From assembly GCF_001611675.1 (NCBI RefSeq), contig NZ_CP014766.1, forward strand, positions 4,526,001-4,590,000: 64,000 nucleotides of DNA. Reading direction: 5' to 3'. This DNA is from Pontibacter akesuensis (GTDB lineage: Bacteria > Bacteroidota > Bacteroidia > Cytophagales > Hymenobacteraceae). Under the pieces are notes generated by a model that had not been told where the DNA came from, made no database searches, and worked only from the letters and a program-made list of their open reading frames with translations. Made by a program: the position numbers and the translations under genes. Each line of letters begins with the position of its first letter. Position 1 is the first letter of the stretch. Below are positions 47,124 to 56,536 of this stretch, in pieces.

Positions 47124-47990
47124 ATGAATTCACCAAAGTGGCTCGACAGTATCCTGTACCCGTTTGCGCACCATACCTTGCAATTGCCACAGGGCCGGAT
47201 GCATTATGTAGACGAGGGAACAGGAAACCCCATCGTGTTTGTACATGGCACGCCCACCTGGTCTTTTGTTTGGCGCCAACAGATAAAGTCTTTAAGCAGG
47301 CAGTACCGCTGCATTGCACCAGACCACCTCGGCTTTGGTTTATCGGATAAACCTGCAGACTATACTTATTCGCCGGAAGTCCATGCGGATAATCTGGAAA
47401 ACCTGATTGAGCACCTGCAACTGAAAAATATTACCTTGGTGGTACATGATTTCGGAGGACCCATCGGCCTGCGATATGCTCTGCGCCACCCCGGGAACGT
47501 AAAAAACCTGGTAATTCTGAATACCTGGATGTGGGGGTTGGAAGAGGAAAAGACGATGATGAAGATCAGCAGGTTTATGAGCGGAAGCGTTGGCCGCTTT
47601 TTATACCTGCAGGGAGGCTTCTCGGCACGTGTGCTCCTGCCACAGGGTTATAACGAAAGCAAGCACCTTACCAAAGATATTCGCCAGCACTACCAGAAAC
47701 CGCTCTCCACCGCTGCAAACCGCAGAGGCACGTGGCAATTTGCCAAGGCACTGCACGAATCCAACTTATACTTTGCAGAGCTGTGGGCGCAGCACGAGCA
47801 GCTACGCAAAATAGACAAACTCATACTTTGGGGAGAGAAAGATAAACTGCTGCCCCTGCGCTTTCTCGATAAATGGCAGCAGGCTTTTCCAGAGGCAAAG
47901 GTCATCAAACTGAAGGCAGGACACTTTCTGCAGGAAGAAAAAGGGGGCGAGGTGGCAGATGTAATAAAAGCTCAACTGCAGGCAAAATAA
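47124..47990 (+). CDS. Alpha/beta hydrolase, haloalkane-dehalogenase-like
   Basis: A 288-residue hydrolase. The oxyanion region is VHGTPTWSFVWR (about residues 34-45) and the nucleophile is Asp109 in VVHDFGGPIG, an aspartate instead of serine as in haloalkane dehalogenases and epoxide hydrolases. True dehalogenases have Trp after the Asp (HDWG); here it is Phe, so dehalogenase activity is uncertain. A catalytic His lies in LKAGHFLQEE near 270. It has no signal peptide. Closed by a bidirectional terminator against hisIE. Confidence 0.82.
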   Translation: MNSPKWLDSILYPFAHHTLQLPQGRMHYVDEGTGNPIVFVHGTPTWSFVWRQQIKSLSRQYRCIAPDHLGFGLSDKPADYTYSPEVHADNLENLIEHLQLKNITLVVHDFGGPIGLRYALRHPGNVKNLVILNTWMWGLEEEKTMMKISRFMSGSVGRFLYLQGGFSARVLLPQGYNESKHLTKDIRQHYQKPLSTAANRRGTWQFAKALHESNLYFAELWAQHEQLRKIDKLILWGEKDKLLPLRFLDKWQQAFPEAKVIKLKAGHFLQEEKGGEVADVIKAQLQAK

Positions 47991-48026
47991 AAAGCAGCGA
48001 CTAAGTTAAAACCGGCCGCTGCTTTT
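47990..48026. terminator. Bidirectional terminator between the hydrolase gene and hisIE
   Basis: AAAAGCAGCG (47990-47999) pairs with CGCTGCTTTT (48017-48026), 17-nt loop. Read from the minus strand a T-rich tract (TTTTTATTTT) follows. Confidence 0.8.
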
Positions 48027-48041
48027 CAGGAAGTATAAAGT

Positions 48042-48695
48042 CTAGTTCTTATGCCGCTCCTGCAGCACTGCTACTACATCTTTCAGGCTTAGCCCCGAAG
48101 CAGAGAGCAATACCAGCAGGTGATACAGCAGATCGGCCGCTTCGCCCTTCATAGTATCCAGCTTTCCTGCTACGGCGTCAATAACAGTTTCCACCGCTTC
48201 CTCCCCTACTTTTTGGGCAATTTTGTTGATGCCCTTGTCATACAAAAAATTAGTATAAGAGCCTTCTACAGGATCAGACTTCCGCTGCTGAATCACCTCC
48301 TCCAGCTGGGCAATAAAGCGGATGGCGGCAGAACGGGTAGCGGCCTCTTCCTCCCCGAAACAACTGGTGGAGCCGGTGTGGCAGGTAGGGCCGTTTGGTT
48401 TCACTTTGATGAGCAGCGAATCTACATCGCAGTCGCGCATGATACTCACAACCTCTAGCGTATTGCCCGATGTTTCACCTTTTGTCCAGAGGCGGTTTTT
48501 GGTACGGGAGAAAAAAGTTACCAGTCCCTCCAAACGCGTCTTGTCCAGTGCCTCCTGGTTCATATAACCTAACATCAGCACCTGACCTGTTATATCATCC
48601 TGTATCACGGCTGGCACCAGGCCGCCTGCTTTTTCAAAGTCTAATTCCACTTCTTTTTTGTTTTTGGTTATCAGTAAAGAGTGCTGAGTATTCAT
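48042..48695 (-). CDS. hisIE: Phosphoribosyl-AMP cyclohydrolase / phosphoribosyl-ATP diphosphatase
   Basis: A 217-residue bifunctional enzyme for steps 2 and 3 of histidine synthesis. The HisI domain (about 20-115) has the metal-binding RDCDVDSLL and PTCHTGSTSCF, and the HisE domain (about 125-215) has EEAVETVIDAV. The fusion is typical of enteric and Bacteroidota his clusters. It is the last gene of hisH-A-F-IE, 24 bp after hisF. Confidence 0.97.
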   Translation of the reverse strand: MNTQHSLLITKNKKEVELDFEKAGGLVPAVIQDDITGQVLMLGYMNQEALDKTRLEGLVTFFSRTKNRLWTKGETSGNTLEVVSIMRDCDVDSLLIKVKPNGPTCHTGSTSCFGEEEAATRSAAIRFIAQLEEVIQQRKSDPVEGSYTNFLYDKGINKIAQKVGEEAVETVIDAVAGKLDTMKGEAADLLYHLLVLLSASGLSLKDVVAVLQERHKN

Positions 48696-48719
48696 TCACT
48701 CAAACACTCAATCACGCAT

Positions 48720-49484
48720 TCAAAATTTTATCCGGACGTCTACACCCTGCTCTTTCAAGTATGATTTCAAGTCGGGGATGGCCAGTTCGCGGAAGTGAAA
48801 GAGGCTTGCAGCCAGAGCGGCATCGGCATGCGCTAGATTGAATGCATCTGCAAAATGCGCCATACTTCCGGCGCCTCCGGAGGCAATAACGGGAACAGAA
48901 ACTGCTTTGGCAACCGCTCCTGTAATGTCAAGGGCAAAACCTGCTTTGGTGCCGTCGTTGTTCATACTTGTCAGCAGAATTTCACCTGCCCCCAAATCCG
49001 TCACCTGTCTGGCCCAGTCCACGGTGGCGTGTTCTGTTTCGATCGTTCCTGCACGAGTGAATACTTTCCAGCCTGTCGCGTCCGTATGCTTTGTATCTAT
49101 GGCCACCGTCACGCACTGACTGCCAAAGTGCTTGGCGAGTTCGGCTACCAACTGCGGGTTCTTGATGGCGGAGGAGTTGACGGACACTTTGTCAGCCCCA
49201 GCATGCAGCAGCACTTCTACATCGGCCACGGCACTGATTCCGCCGCCCACTGTGAATGGGATATCGATATGGCGGGCAATGTCTCGTACGAGCGCGGCAA
49301 AAGTCTTGCGTTCTTCGTTGGTGGCCGTTATATCGAGGAACACCAGTTCATCGGCGCCCTGTTCGGCATACCACTTCGCCAGTTCCACGGGGTCACCCGC
49401 ATCACGTATGTTCTCGAACTGCACGCCTTTTACCGTACGGCCGTTCTTAATGTCGAGGCAAGGTATAATGCGCTTGGTTAGCAT
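48720..49484 (-). CDS. hisF: Imidazole glycerol phosphate synthase, cyclase subunit
   Basis: A 254-residue (beta/alpha)8 barrel that uses ammonia from HisH to convert PRFAR to imidazole glycerol phosphate and AICAR. The catalytic Asp lies in [14 protein letters not shown] (residue 11); the second Asp is in VAIDTKHTD (about 131). [20 protein letters not shown] binds phosphate. Its start overlaps the end of hisA by 7 nt. Confidence 0.98.
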   Translation of the reverse strand: MLTKRIIPCLDIKNGRTVKGVQFENIRDAGDPVELAKWYAEQGADELVFLDITATNEERKTFAALVRDIARHIDIPFTVGGGISAVADVEVLLHAGADKVSVNSSAIKNPQLVAELAKHFGSQCVTVAIDTKHTDATGWKVFTRAGTIETEHATVDWARQVTDLGAGEILLTSMNNDGTKAGFALDITGAVAKAVSVPVIASGGAGSMAHFADAFNLAHADAALAASLFHFRELAIPDLKSYLKEQGVDVRIKF

Positions 49485-50200
49485 AAAAATCGCTCTAAGT
49501 CTTTTAATTCTATAGTGCCCTCATAGATGGCTTTCCCGATAATGGCGCCGGTTACACCTATTTCCTGCAGTTCCTCCAGGTCCTGTACGGTTGTTACGCC
49601 GCCACTGGCAATCACGTCGGCCGCAGGCAGCGTCAGCTTCAGGTGACGGTAAGTGTTGGTGGAAGGGCCCTGCAATTTACCGTCTTTGCTAACATCAGTG
49701 CAGATAAAAAGTCTGGCCCCCGTTTCCAGGTAGCCCGACATAAACTCCTGCAGCGGGTATTTGCTCTCCTCGGTCCAGGCGCTGATGGCAATGTTGGTGC
49801 CTTTGAAATCAGCTCCGATGATGATCTTATCAGGACCGTAGGTTAGCAACCAACTTTTTACCAGGTCCGGCTCACGCACGGCTATACTTCCGGCCGTAAT
49901 TTGGGCAGCCCCGGCATCAAACGCCTGCTTCACCGCCTCCTCCGACTGTAAGCCTCCGCCAAAGTCGATGGTGAGGCTTGTGTTGGCGGCTATACTTTCC
50001 AGCACGTGCAGGTTTACGGGTTTGCGGGCACGCGCGCCATCCAGGTCCACCAGGTGCAGGCGCTTAATGCCGTGGCTCTCGAAACGCTTCGCTACCTCAA
50101 GTGGATTGCTGTCGTAGGTGGTTTGCTGGGCAAAATCGCCTTCGGTGAGGCGCACACACTGGCCTCCAATCAAATCTATGGCTGGGATTATCTCCATCAT
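49478..50200 (-). CDS. hisA: ProFAR isomerase (phosphoribosylformimino-5-aminoimidazole carboxamide ribotide isomerase)
   Basis: A 240-residue (beta/alpha)8 barrel catalysing the Amadori rearrangement of ProFAR to PRFAR. The catalytic Asp is in [14 protein letters not shown] (residue 8), and [13 protein letters not shown] carries the second Asp (about 129). It overlaps hisH by 4 nt and hisF by 7 nt, so all three are translationally coupled. Confidence 0.97.
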   Translation of the reverse strand: MMEIIPAIDLIGGQCVRLTEGDFAQQTTYDSNPLEVAKRFESHGIKRLHLVDLDGARARKPVNLHVLESIAANTSLTIDFGGGLQSEEAVKQAFDAGAAQITAGSIAVREPDLVKSWLLTYGPDKIIIGADFKGTNIAISAWTEESKYPLQEFMSGYLETGARLFICTDVSKDGKLQGPSTNTYRHLKLTLPAADVIASGGVTTVQDLEELQEIGVTGAIIGKAIYEGTIELKDLERFLC

Positions 50201-50778
50201 AAGGCTAAAAAGTTCTTTAGGATTTGTGCGCCGGCAGGTCCACTCTTCTCGGGGTGAAACTGCGCGGCGTAAAAGTTCTTGTACTGCAATGCAGCTGAAA
50301 ATGGCTCGGGATAAGCAGATTGGGCAATGGTATACTCACTTTGCGGCACATAATAGCTGTGCACATAGTAAACGTACTCCTGTTCAGGTATGCCCGCAAA
50401 AAGCGGTGAGTTGAGCTGCTCCAACTGGTTCCAACCCATGTGCGGCACTTTCAGCTCTGTTTGGAAACGCTTTACCTGCAGCGGGATAATGCCCAGCAAT
50501 TCTGTGTCGCCCTCTTCGGAGTGCTGGCACAGCAACTGCATGCCCAGGCAAACCCCGAAGAACGGCTGCTCCAGCGTAGGCAGGAGCTTGTCCAGATTGC
50601 GCGCCTTAAGCTGAGCCATAGCCGAGGAAGCCTCTCCCACTCCCGGAAATATAACTTTATCAGCCGCTTTGATCGTCTCAAAATCGCTGCTCAGGTTAGC
50701 CTGCACGCCCAGCCGCTCCAATGCAAACAGAACCGACTGCACATTACCTGCTTTATAATCAACTATAACTAAGTTCAT
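50197..50778 (-). CDS. hisH: Imidazole glycerol phosphate synthase, glutaminase subunit
   Basis: A 193-residue class I glutamine amidotransferase supplying ammonia to HisF. The nucleophile Cys is in FGVCLGMQLL (about residue 79), and the His-Glu pair is in AQFHPEKSG (about 178-180). It is the first gene of this his block. Its start is preceded by five heptad repeats at 50783-50817. In many Bacteroidota hisH follows hisB directly; here hisB is 11.6 kb away. Confidence 0.97.
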   Translation of the reverse strand: MNLVIVDYKAGNVQSVLFALERLGVQANLSSDFETIKAADKVIFPGVGEASSAMAQLKARNLDKLLPTLEQPFFGVCLGMQLLCQHSEEGDTELLGIIPLQVKRFQTELKVPHMGWNQLEQLNSPLFAGIPEQEYVYYVHSYYVPQSEYTIAQSAYPEPFSAALQYKNFYAAQFHPEKSGPAGAQILKNFLAL

Positions 50779-50782
50779 CTAT

Positions 50783-50817
50783 TTAGATGTTAGATATTAG
50801 ACGTTAGACATAAGACC
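50783..50817 (-). repeat. Five-heptad element before hisH
   Basis: Five 7-nt units fill 35 nt and end 4 nt before the hisH ATG. In the mRNA sense the units follow the consensus YRTCTAA, ending in CATCTAA. Because 7 is not a multiple of 3, the TAA triplets fall in all three frames. Same architecture before trpB and trpD. Confidence 0.75.
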
Positions 50818-50894
50818 TGAATTGAGTATTATAATTTGCTCCTTTAAGTTGAAGAAACACCTTACAAATTCTTTCTTTCGAAGTACCAAAATAT

Positions 50895-50935
50895 AATCCT
50901 GTGCATCCCCACATCCTGTAAATCCTGATTCAGAC
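50895..50935. repeat. ATCCTG-type intergenic repeat
   Basis: ATCCTG occurs at 50896, 50913 and 50922, with a related ATCCCC at 50905, spaced 8-9 nt. It resembles a degenerate repeat I have seen in intergenic DNA of many Bacteroidota; that recollection was not checked. It directly adjoins the mgtE terminator. Confidence 0.45.
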
Positions 50936-50941
50936 AACAAA

Positions 50942-50973
50942 AAAAGCCTGACTCTGTTCGGAGTCAGGCTTTT
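50942..50973 (-). terminator. Terminator after mgtE
   Basis: A 13-bp stem (50942-50954 with 50961-50973), TGTTCG loop, and a T-run when read on the minus strand. The remaining gap 50974-51151 holds no gene I can support. Confidence 0.9.
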
Positions 50974-51151
50974 GGATATGTATAGCTTATACGTTTAGCA
51001 AATCCATAGGCAGGCGGCTCCGAAACTTATGCTTCGTGCATGATGATGGTGCAGATGAGCCTGTGTGCCTTTCATGATAGGACAAAGATATACGTTCTGA
51101 AGTATAAAGTACAGCCAATGCGGAAAAGTTTTCATCACAAACATGCCTGCA

Positions 51152-52495
51152 CTACAACAACGTGCCACTTAGGATGCTGGCCGCAATGGAGAAATAGATG
51201 ATCAACCCGGTCACATCCACCAGCGTTGCCACGAAAGGGGCTGATGAGGTGGCGGGGTCCAGCCGCAGCTTTTGCAGCAGAAACGGGATCATAGAACCTG
51301 AAATTGTTCCCCAGAGTACAATACCGATCAGCGATAAGCCGACGGTTACACCAATAAGAGTGGCATAATCGCCGTAATCATAAAAGCCTGCCTGCTGCCA
51401 AAGTATAATGCGCAGAAATCCAACAGCACCAAGTATAATACCAAGCAGCAAGCCCGAAAAAACTTCTTTCCTCATTACGTACCACCAATCTTTGATACCG
51501 AGTTCCTTGATGGCCATGGCACGCACAATGAGGGTGGCGGCCTGTGAGCCGGAATTGCCGCCGCTGGAGATAATGAGGGGTATAAACAGCGCCAGCACAA
51601 CCGCCTGTGCAATCTCCTCCTCAAAAAAGCCCATTGCTGAGGCTGTAAGCATCTCCCCCAGAAACAAAATAAGAAGCACACTTGCCCGCTTGCGCACCAG
51701 CGTGAGCAGCGGCGTTTCGGTGTACGACAGCTCCAGGGCTTCCAAACCACCGAACTTCTGAATATCCTCCGTATCCCTGCGCTCTATTTCGTCAAAGATA
51801 TCGTCGAAGGTCACAATGCCCACCAGCACCCCCTTCTCCGACACCACCGGCATTACGGCGCGGTCATACTTATTGAACTGCTCAATGGCCTCTTCGCGGC
51901 TCATAGTTGTTGTGAGGCTCAAAAACTGGTAATCCATCAGCGACTCCACCGTCTGCTGCTCCTCTGCCATCAGCAGTTTACCGATGCGGATATCGTCTAC
52001 CAGCACATTGTTTTTGTCCACCACATACACATGGTTCAACGTCTCCGCTTTTTTCCCATACTTCCTGATGTTATCCAGCGCCTGCCGCACAGTCCACCCT
52101 TTCTTTGCCTGTATGTAGTAAGGCGTCATCAGGCGGGCTATACTTTTCTCCGGGTATCCCAACAGGTTGAGCGCGATACTTTTCTCCTCCGGCGAAAGCA
52201 GGTTGATGGATTCTTTGATCAACAGGTCCGGGAAGTTCTCAAATATCTCAGTTCTGTCGTCCGGAGCCATGTTCTCCAGCATGGCAGCTGTGTCGGTGGA
52301 ACCCAGTTTCTTCAGAAGCTCCTCCTGGTTGGAGTAGTTAAAGTAGGTAAACACCTCCGACTTAACCTCGCCCGGCAGCAACAGGAAAGCTAGCAGCCGC
52401 TCCTTCTCGTTCATCCCGCCCAGTACCTCTGCAATATCGCTGGGGTGGTTGTGCCTTAAGTCTCTAAGGTTTATAACTGTGCTGACTTGATTCAT
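51152..52495 (-). CDS. mgtE: Magnesium transporter MgtE
   Basis: A 447-residue Mg2+ channel. The N-terminal MgtE_N domain (about 20-125) and two CBS domains (about 130-255) act as a cytoplasmic Mg2+ sensor. Five transmembrane helices (about 280-447) carry the family pore motif around SSGGNSGSQAATLIVRA. Length matches the family. It lies 21 bp after the gene at 52517 and may share its transcript; the short leader leaves no room for an M-box riboswitch directly before it. Confidence 0.95.
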   Translation of the reverse strand: MNQVSTVINLRDLRHNHPSDIAEVLGGMNEKERLLAFLLLPGEVKSEVFTYFNYSNQEELLKKLGSTDTAAMLENMAPDDRTEIFENFPDLLIKESINLLSPEEKSIALNLLGYPEKSIARLMTPYYIQAKKGWTVRQALDNIRKYGKKAETLNHVYVVDKNNVLVDDIRIGKLLMAEEQQTVESLMDYQFLSLTTTMSREEAIEQFNKYDRAVMPVVSEKGVLVGIVTFDDIFDEIERRDTEDIQKFGGLEALELSYTETPLLTLVRKRASVLLILFLGEMLTASAMGFFEEEIAQAVVLALFIPLIISSGGNSGSQAATLIVRAMAIKELGIKDWWYVMRKEVFSGLLLGIILGAVGFLRIILWQQAGFYDYGDYATLIGVTVGLSLIGIVLWGTISGSMIPFLLQKLRLDPATSSAPFVATLVDVTGLIIYFSIAASILSGTLL

Positions 52496-52516
52496 ATTGC
52501 GCTGTACTTAGACATG

Positions 52517-53251
52517 CTAATTCAGGTTAAGGCCGACGGCAAGCCCTACCCAAGGCTTGTGCTGATAAATCCAGTCATTTCTGTTTTCGTCGAATAAATG
52601 ATCTATACCGACAGCCAAACCTAATGTAAAGTTATTTATTCCTACAATTCCGGCTACTCCGTTTAGCAAAACCACTCCTTCGTATTCATATGGTGTAGCT
52701 CCCTGTGTTACCCACTCATTCATAGTAGTTGCGCCTAAACCAGAGAAGAAACCAACGCTATAGCCAAAGTGATTTTCGCTCTTGTGGAAATCCCCTACAG
52801 GTGTAGGCCTATACTTCAGTCGGAATATGTCTTTACGGGCTCCTATATAAATAGCTCCCTGAAAGGTTGTGGTGAGCTGCTGCGGAAAGCCCGAAGTACC
52901 TGGTCGATATTTAAAGGGGATAGTTAGCACATCTAAATCAAATGATGATTTAGAGAAAGTGTATACATGCTGCACAGGACTATGCTGTACTTCCGGAACA
53001 GCAATAACTATATTTGAGGCCGTATCTGTGTTGAAATATCTCCCCTTATCACGCACAGTAGACAAAATAAGGGTGTCTTCCTCCACATCTACATAGGCTC
53101 TGATTGCTGCACTTCCTGTAGAAGTCACTTTAAAAATGCCAGACGAAAATTCATACTTCGGGGACTCCCTAAGAGAAGCACAGGAACTAAAAATCAATAG
53201 CAGCAAAAAACAGTAAAGAGAATTATAAGATGTAGCTTTTTTTCCCATCAT
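52517..53251 (-). CDS. Putative lipoprotein of unknown function
   Basis: A 244-residue protein. The N-terminal hydrophobic stretch ends FSSCASL (Cys about 24), a good lipobox. The second half has strand-like, glycine-rich segments (GYSVGFFSGLGATTMNEW, NFTLGLAVGIDHLF) and a C-terminal VGLAVGLNLN, which may indicate a barrel attached to a lipid anchor. I do not recognise a family. It is probably cotranscribed with mgtE. Confidence 0.65.
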   Translation of the reverse strand: MMGKKATSYNSLYCFLLLLIFSSCASLRESPKYEFSSGIFKVTSTGSAAIRAYVDVEEDTLILSTVRDKGRYFNTDTASNIVIAVPEVQHSPVQHVYTFSKSSFDLDVLTIPFKYRPGTSGFPQQLTTTFQGAIYIGARKDIFRLKYRPTPVGDFHKSENHFGYSVGFFSGLGATTMNEWVTQGATPYEYEGVVLLNGVAGIVGINNFTLGLAVGIDHLFDENRNDWIYQHKPWVGLAVGLNLN

Positions 53252-53321
53252 CCTTCTTTAGAATTCAAACAAATGACTTTTGATCTGATGAACGATAAAA
53301 TTTCGGCAACAAGTGAAAACC

Positions 53322-53357
53322 AAAACGCCTGCTCCTTGTACAGGAAACAGGCATTTT
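53322..53357 (-). terminator. Terminator of the trp operon (after DAHP synthase gene)
   Basis: GCCTG (53327-53331) pairs with CAGGC (53348-53352), flanked by AAAA/TTTT with one mismatch; an inner CCTTGTACAGG part also pairs. Minus-strand reading gives a T-rich tail. Confidence 0.7.
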
Positions 53358-53463
53358 AGATTCAACTCTTTACAGACATAAAATAATTGGACTTCTCTTT
53401 TAACCAGACAACAATAAGATCTGCCATGTCGCAACTTCAAACTACATTTACAGCAGATTAAAC

Positions 53464-54474
53464 TTAGAAGCTTTCCCGCAGCTCAAACGCCTGGCGCATG
53501 CGCTGTATCATTCGCTCCGACTCCCGGAAGTCAACGGTTTGCTGTGCATCTGAAAAGGCTTTCTCCGGTGTCTGGTGCGTTTCGTAGATCACACCGTCTG
53601 CACCGGCCATTACAGCCGCCAACGACATCTGCTCCACATAATCACGCAAGCCAATGCCGTGCGACGGGTCTACAATCACCGGCAGGTGCGTTTTTTCTTT
53701 CAGCACCGGAACGGCGTTCAAGTCCAGCACGTTGCGGTACGCATTTTCGTAGGAGCGGATGCCGCGCTCACACAACATGATTTTCTCGTTGCCATGCGAG
53801 AAGATGTACTCCGCCGCCTGCAGCAACTCTTCCAGCGTACCGGAAATACCGCGCTTCAGCAGCACCGGCTTCTGCGATTCTCCAAGAGAATCAAGTAAGT
53901 TGAAGTTCTGGCTGTTGCGGGCGCCCACCTGGAACACATCCACATAGTCAATCATCTCCTCAATCTGAGACACCTGCATCACCTCGGTAATTACCTTGAT
54001 GTCATTTTCGCGGCAAATGCGGTGGAACATTTTGAGGCCGTCCATGCCCATACCGCGAAAGGCATAAGGAGAGCTGCGGGGCTTGAAAACGCCGCCACGC
54101 ATGATCTTCACATTATTCTTTCTTAGGTGCGCCACCACGCTCTCAATCTGGGCCTCGCTCTCGATAGAGCAAGGGCCGGCCATGAGGCTAAGGCTGCCCT
54201 CCCCGATGACCACGCCATCTCCTAAATCGATGCGGGTAGGGTTTACGCGCCACTTGCGGGAAATAAGCTTGTATTCCTCCGATACGCGGTGAATGTCCGC
54301 CACGCCCGGCAACTGGCCGATGTGGCGGATGTCGAACTCTTTTTTGCCGATGGCAACCAAATAATGGGCCTCCTGCGTCTGCACCTCGTTGGCCTTATAG
54401 CCGATTGCCTTCACCTGCTGCAGGATATTCTCCTTCAGCTCCGCCGGAATTCCTTGCTGGAGTTGTATGATCAT
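53464..54474 (-). CDS. 3-deoxy-7-phosphoheptulonate synthase (DAHP synthase, type I-beta)
   Basis: A 336-residue enzyme condensing PEP and erythrose 4-phosphate, the first step of the aromatic pathway. A ferredoxin-like regulatory domain (residues 1-70) precedes the barrel with LMAGPCSIESEAQ (about 97-109), GGVFKPRSSPYAFRG (about 126-140) and VIVDPSHGIG (about 266-275). The N-terminal domain is known to mediate feedback by Tyr or Phe in related enzymes. It lies 1 nt after trpA, so it is the last gene of the trp operon and falls under the trp attenuator. Confidence 0.93.
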   Translation of the reverse strand: MIIQLQQGIPAELKENILQQVKAIGYKANEVQTQEAHYLVAIGKKEFDIRHIGQLPGVADIHRVSEEYKLISRKWRVNPTRIDLGDGVVIGEGSLSLMAGPCSIESEAQIESVVAHLRKNNVKIMRGGVFKPRSSPYAFRGMGMDGLKMFHRICRENDIKVITEVMQVSQIEEMIDYVDVFQVGARNSQNFNLLDSLGESQKPVLLKRGISGTLEELLQAAEYIFSHGNEKIMLCERGIRSYENAYRNVLDLNAVPVLKEKTHLPVIVDPSHGIGLRDYVEQMSLAAVMAGADGVIYETHQTPEKAFSDAQQTVDFRESERMIQRMRQAFELRESF

Positions 54475-54475
54475 G

Positions 54476-55252
54476 TTAGTTTCTGATGCTTTGGATGAAT
54501 GATGATATGTTCTCTTGCAGGCTTCCCTCCTGCGTTAGCGCCTTTACAAAAGCACTGCCGATGATGGCACCGCTGCCATGGTTGCAAGCAGAGGCAAAGG
54601 TTTCGCGGTCGTGGATGCCAAAACCGATAACGCCGGGGTTCTGCAGTTTCATGCCTGCCACGCGCTGGAAATATGCCTGGCTCTGCTCTGCCAAACCGAT
54701 CGTTTTGCCTGTGGTGGAAGCCGTAGACACCATGTAAATAAAGCCATTGGTGTGGCTGTCTATTTCACGGATGCGCTCCTCCGGTGTCTGCGGTGTGATG
54801 AGGAACACTTTGCTCAGGTTATACTTGGCAAACAGCTCCTTGTACTCCTCCACATACTCGCGCAGCGGAAGGTCAGGCAGAATAACGCCGTCTATGCCTA
54901 CTTCACTTGCTTTTTGGCAGAAGGGCTCCACCCCATACTGCATTACCGGATTCAGGTAGCCCATCAGCACCAGCGGTATCTGAGTTTTCTGCCGTATATC
55001 CTGCAGCTGCTCGAACAACTTGGAAATGGTCATGCCATTTTGCAGCGCCACCGTGCTACTCTGCTGAATGGTGGGTCCATCTGCCAACGGATCAGAGAAA
55101 GGCATTCCCACCTCTATCATGTCCACGCCGTTTTTCTCCAGTTCGAGTATGATGGCTTCCGTATCGTTCAGGTTGGGGTACCCAGCCGTAAAGTATACCG
55201 ACAGCAGCCCCTTCGGCTTCTGCTCAAAAAGGTTTCTGATTCTATTCTTCAT
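54476..55252 (-). CDS. trpA: Tryptophan synthase alpha subunit
   Basis: About 258 residues from ATG at 55252 (MKNRIRNLF), which overlaps the trpB stop by 11 nt; a longer frame from 55297 would add 15 unlikely residues. It cleaves indole-3-glycerol phosphate to indole and glyceraldehyde 3-phosphate. The catalytic Glu lies in [16 protein letters not shown] (about 45-60), and the Asp in [12 protein letters not shown] (about 120-131). [10 protein letters not shown] follows near 208. Confidence 0.95.
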   Translation of the reverse strand: MKNRIRNLFEQKPKGLLSVYFTAGYPNLNDTEAIILELEKNGVDMIEVGMPFSDPLADGPTIQQSSTVALQNGMTISKLFEQLQDIRQKTQIPLVLMGYLNPVMQYGVEPFCQKASEVGIDGVILPDLPLREYVEEYKELFAKYNLSKVFLITPQTPEERIREIDSHTNGFIYMVSTASTTGKTIGLAEQSQAYFQRVAGMKLQNPGVIGFGIHDRETFASACNHGSGAIIGSAFVKALTQEGSLQENISSFIQSIRN

Positions 55253-56432
55253 CGAAATTGAAATGCTTAAGGTAGGTAGAAAGGTCTTTGTCGCCACGGC
55301 CCGAAAGGTTGATGACTACAATATCCTGGGGCTTTGCCTGCAGCCGCTCTAGCACTGCGAGGGCGTGTGCTGTTTCCAAAGCCGGAATTATTCCCTCGAG
55401 CCGCGTCAGCTCCAGTACCGCCTTCAGCGCGTCATCGTCGGTTACGTTTTCAAAGCGAGCGCGCTTGCTAACGAACAGGTGCGCGTGCATCGGGCCAACA
55501 CCAGGGTAATCCAGACCGGCAGAGATAGAGTATGGCTCCGTTACCTGTCCGTCCTCTGTCTGCATCAACAGCGTACGGCTGCCGTGTATGATGCCGTCTT
55601 TCCCCAGCACTGAGGTAGCCGCCGACTCACCGGTGTCAACGCCCTTGCCAGCTGCCTCCACGGCCACCAGCTCCACTGTTGGCTCATCGAGGTAATGGTA
55701 AAATGCCCCGGCGGCATTGCTGCCACCGCCCACACACGCAATCACGTAGGTTGGCAGTTCAGTACCCTCCTTCTCCAGCAGCTGATACCGCATTTCCTCT
55801 GAAATCACAGATTGGAAGCGTGCGACCATGTCCGGGTACGGGTGTGGACCAACTACTGATCCAATGATGTAATAGGTGTCTTCCGGATTATTAATCCAGT
55901 CTCGGATAGCCTCATTGGTGGCGTCCTTTAAAGTTCTGCTTCCGCTGGTAGCCGGCACTACCTTAGCGCCGAGCATTTTCATGCGGGCAACGTTCGGCGC
56001 CTGGCGCTCAATGTCTACCTCGCCCATGTACACAATGCACTCCAGCCCCATCAGTGCGCACACGGTAGCCGTGGCCACGCCATGCTGGCCAGCACCGGTT
56101 TCAGCAATAATGCGTTTCTTCCCCAGCCGCTTTGCCAGCAGTACCTGACCAATGGTATTGTTAATCTTATGGGCACCCGTGTGGTTCAGGTCCTCGCGCT
56201 TCAGGTATACTTTGGTATTGTACTTCTCCGACAGGCGCGGGGCAAAGTATAATGGCGTTGGCCGTCCCACGTAATCCTTCAGCAGCTTTTGCTGTTCTTC
56301 CTGAAATTCTGGCTGCGCCATGATAAGCAAATAGTTCTGACGCAGCTCCTCCACATTGGGGTACAGCATCTCGGGCACGTAGGCCCCGCCAAACTGCCCA
56401 TAAAAACCTTTTTCGTTAACGTGATAGCTCAT
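55242..56432 (-). CDS. trpB: Tryptophan synthase beta subunit
   Basis: 396 residues from ATG at 56432 ([16 protein letters not shown], the usual beginning); a longer frame to 56504 would code through the heptad array and is rejected. A PLP enzyme joining indole with serine. Lys in [10 protein letters not shown] (about residue 86) binds PLP, and the GGGSNAAG loop (about 230) holds its phosphate. [13 protein letters not shown] and GRGDKDL are intact. It sits between trpF and trpA, with a 35-nt heptad element 4 nt before the start. Confidence 0.96.
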   Translation of the reverse strand: MSYHVNEKGFYGQFGGAYVPEMLYPNVEELRQNYLLIMAQPEFQEEQQKLLKDYVGRPTPLYFAPRLSEKYNTKVYLKREDLNHTGAHKINNTIGQVLLAKRLGKKRIIAETGAGQHGVATATVCALMGLECIVYMGEVDIERQAPNVARMKMLGAKVVPATSGSRTLKDATNEAIRDWINNPEDTYYIIGSVVGPHPYPDMVARFQSVISEEMRYQLLEKEGTELPTYVIACVGGGSNAAGAFYHYLDEPTVELVAVEAAGKGVDTGESAATSVLGKDGIIHGSRTLLMQTEDGQVTEPYSISAGLDYPGVGPMHAHLFVSKRARFENVTDDDALKAVLELTRLEGIIPALETAHALAVLERLQAKPQDIVVINLSGRGDKDLSTYLKHFNFDEE

Positions 56433-56436
56433 TTTT

Positions 56437-56471
56437 AGAGACGTTAGATGTAAGACGCTAGATTCTAAACT
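56437..56471 (-). repeat. Five-heptad element before trpB
   Basis: Five 7-nt units, more degenerate than the hisH copy, end 4 nt before the trpB ATG. In the mRNA sense they include CGTCTTA and CATCTAA, shared with the hisH and trpD copies. Confidence 0.65.
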
Positions 56472-56536
56472 TGCACTAGCTTTATTATGTACACATAAGC
56501 ACAAGATTAAAACTGCGCCATGCTTAACTCTACAAT

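Noticed and set aside
48855..49481. 208-codon frame antisense to hisF
   Set aside because: Entirely inside hisF, low-complexity Cys/His-rich translation, no known family.
50783..50817. Heptad arrays considered as CRISPR
   Set aside because: Units are 7 nt without spacers, imperfect, and no cas genes are present.
50818..50940. His attenuator before hisH
   Set aside because: I translated the leader region and found no run of His codons and no leader terminator; a his leader, if any, would lie before the first his gene outside the window.
54578..55261. 227-codon frame antisense to trpA
   Set aside because: Shadow of trpA; the translation has no domain and the trpA reading is unambiguous.
56433..56504. 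N-terminal extension of trpB by 24 codons
   Set aside because: It would translate the heptad array; the family-typical N-terminus begins at the ATG at 56432.
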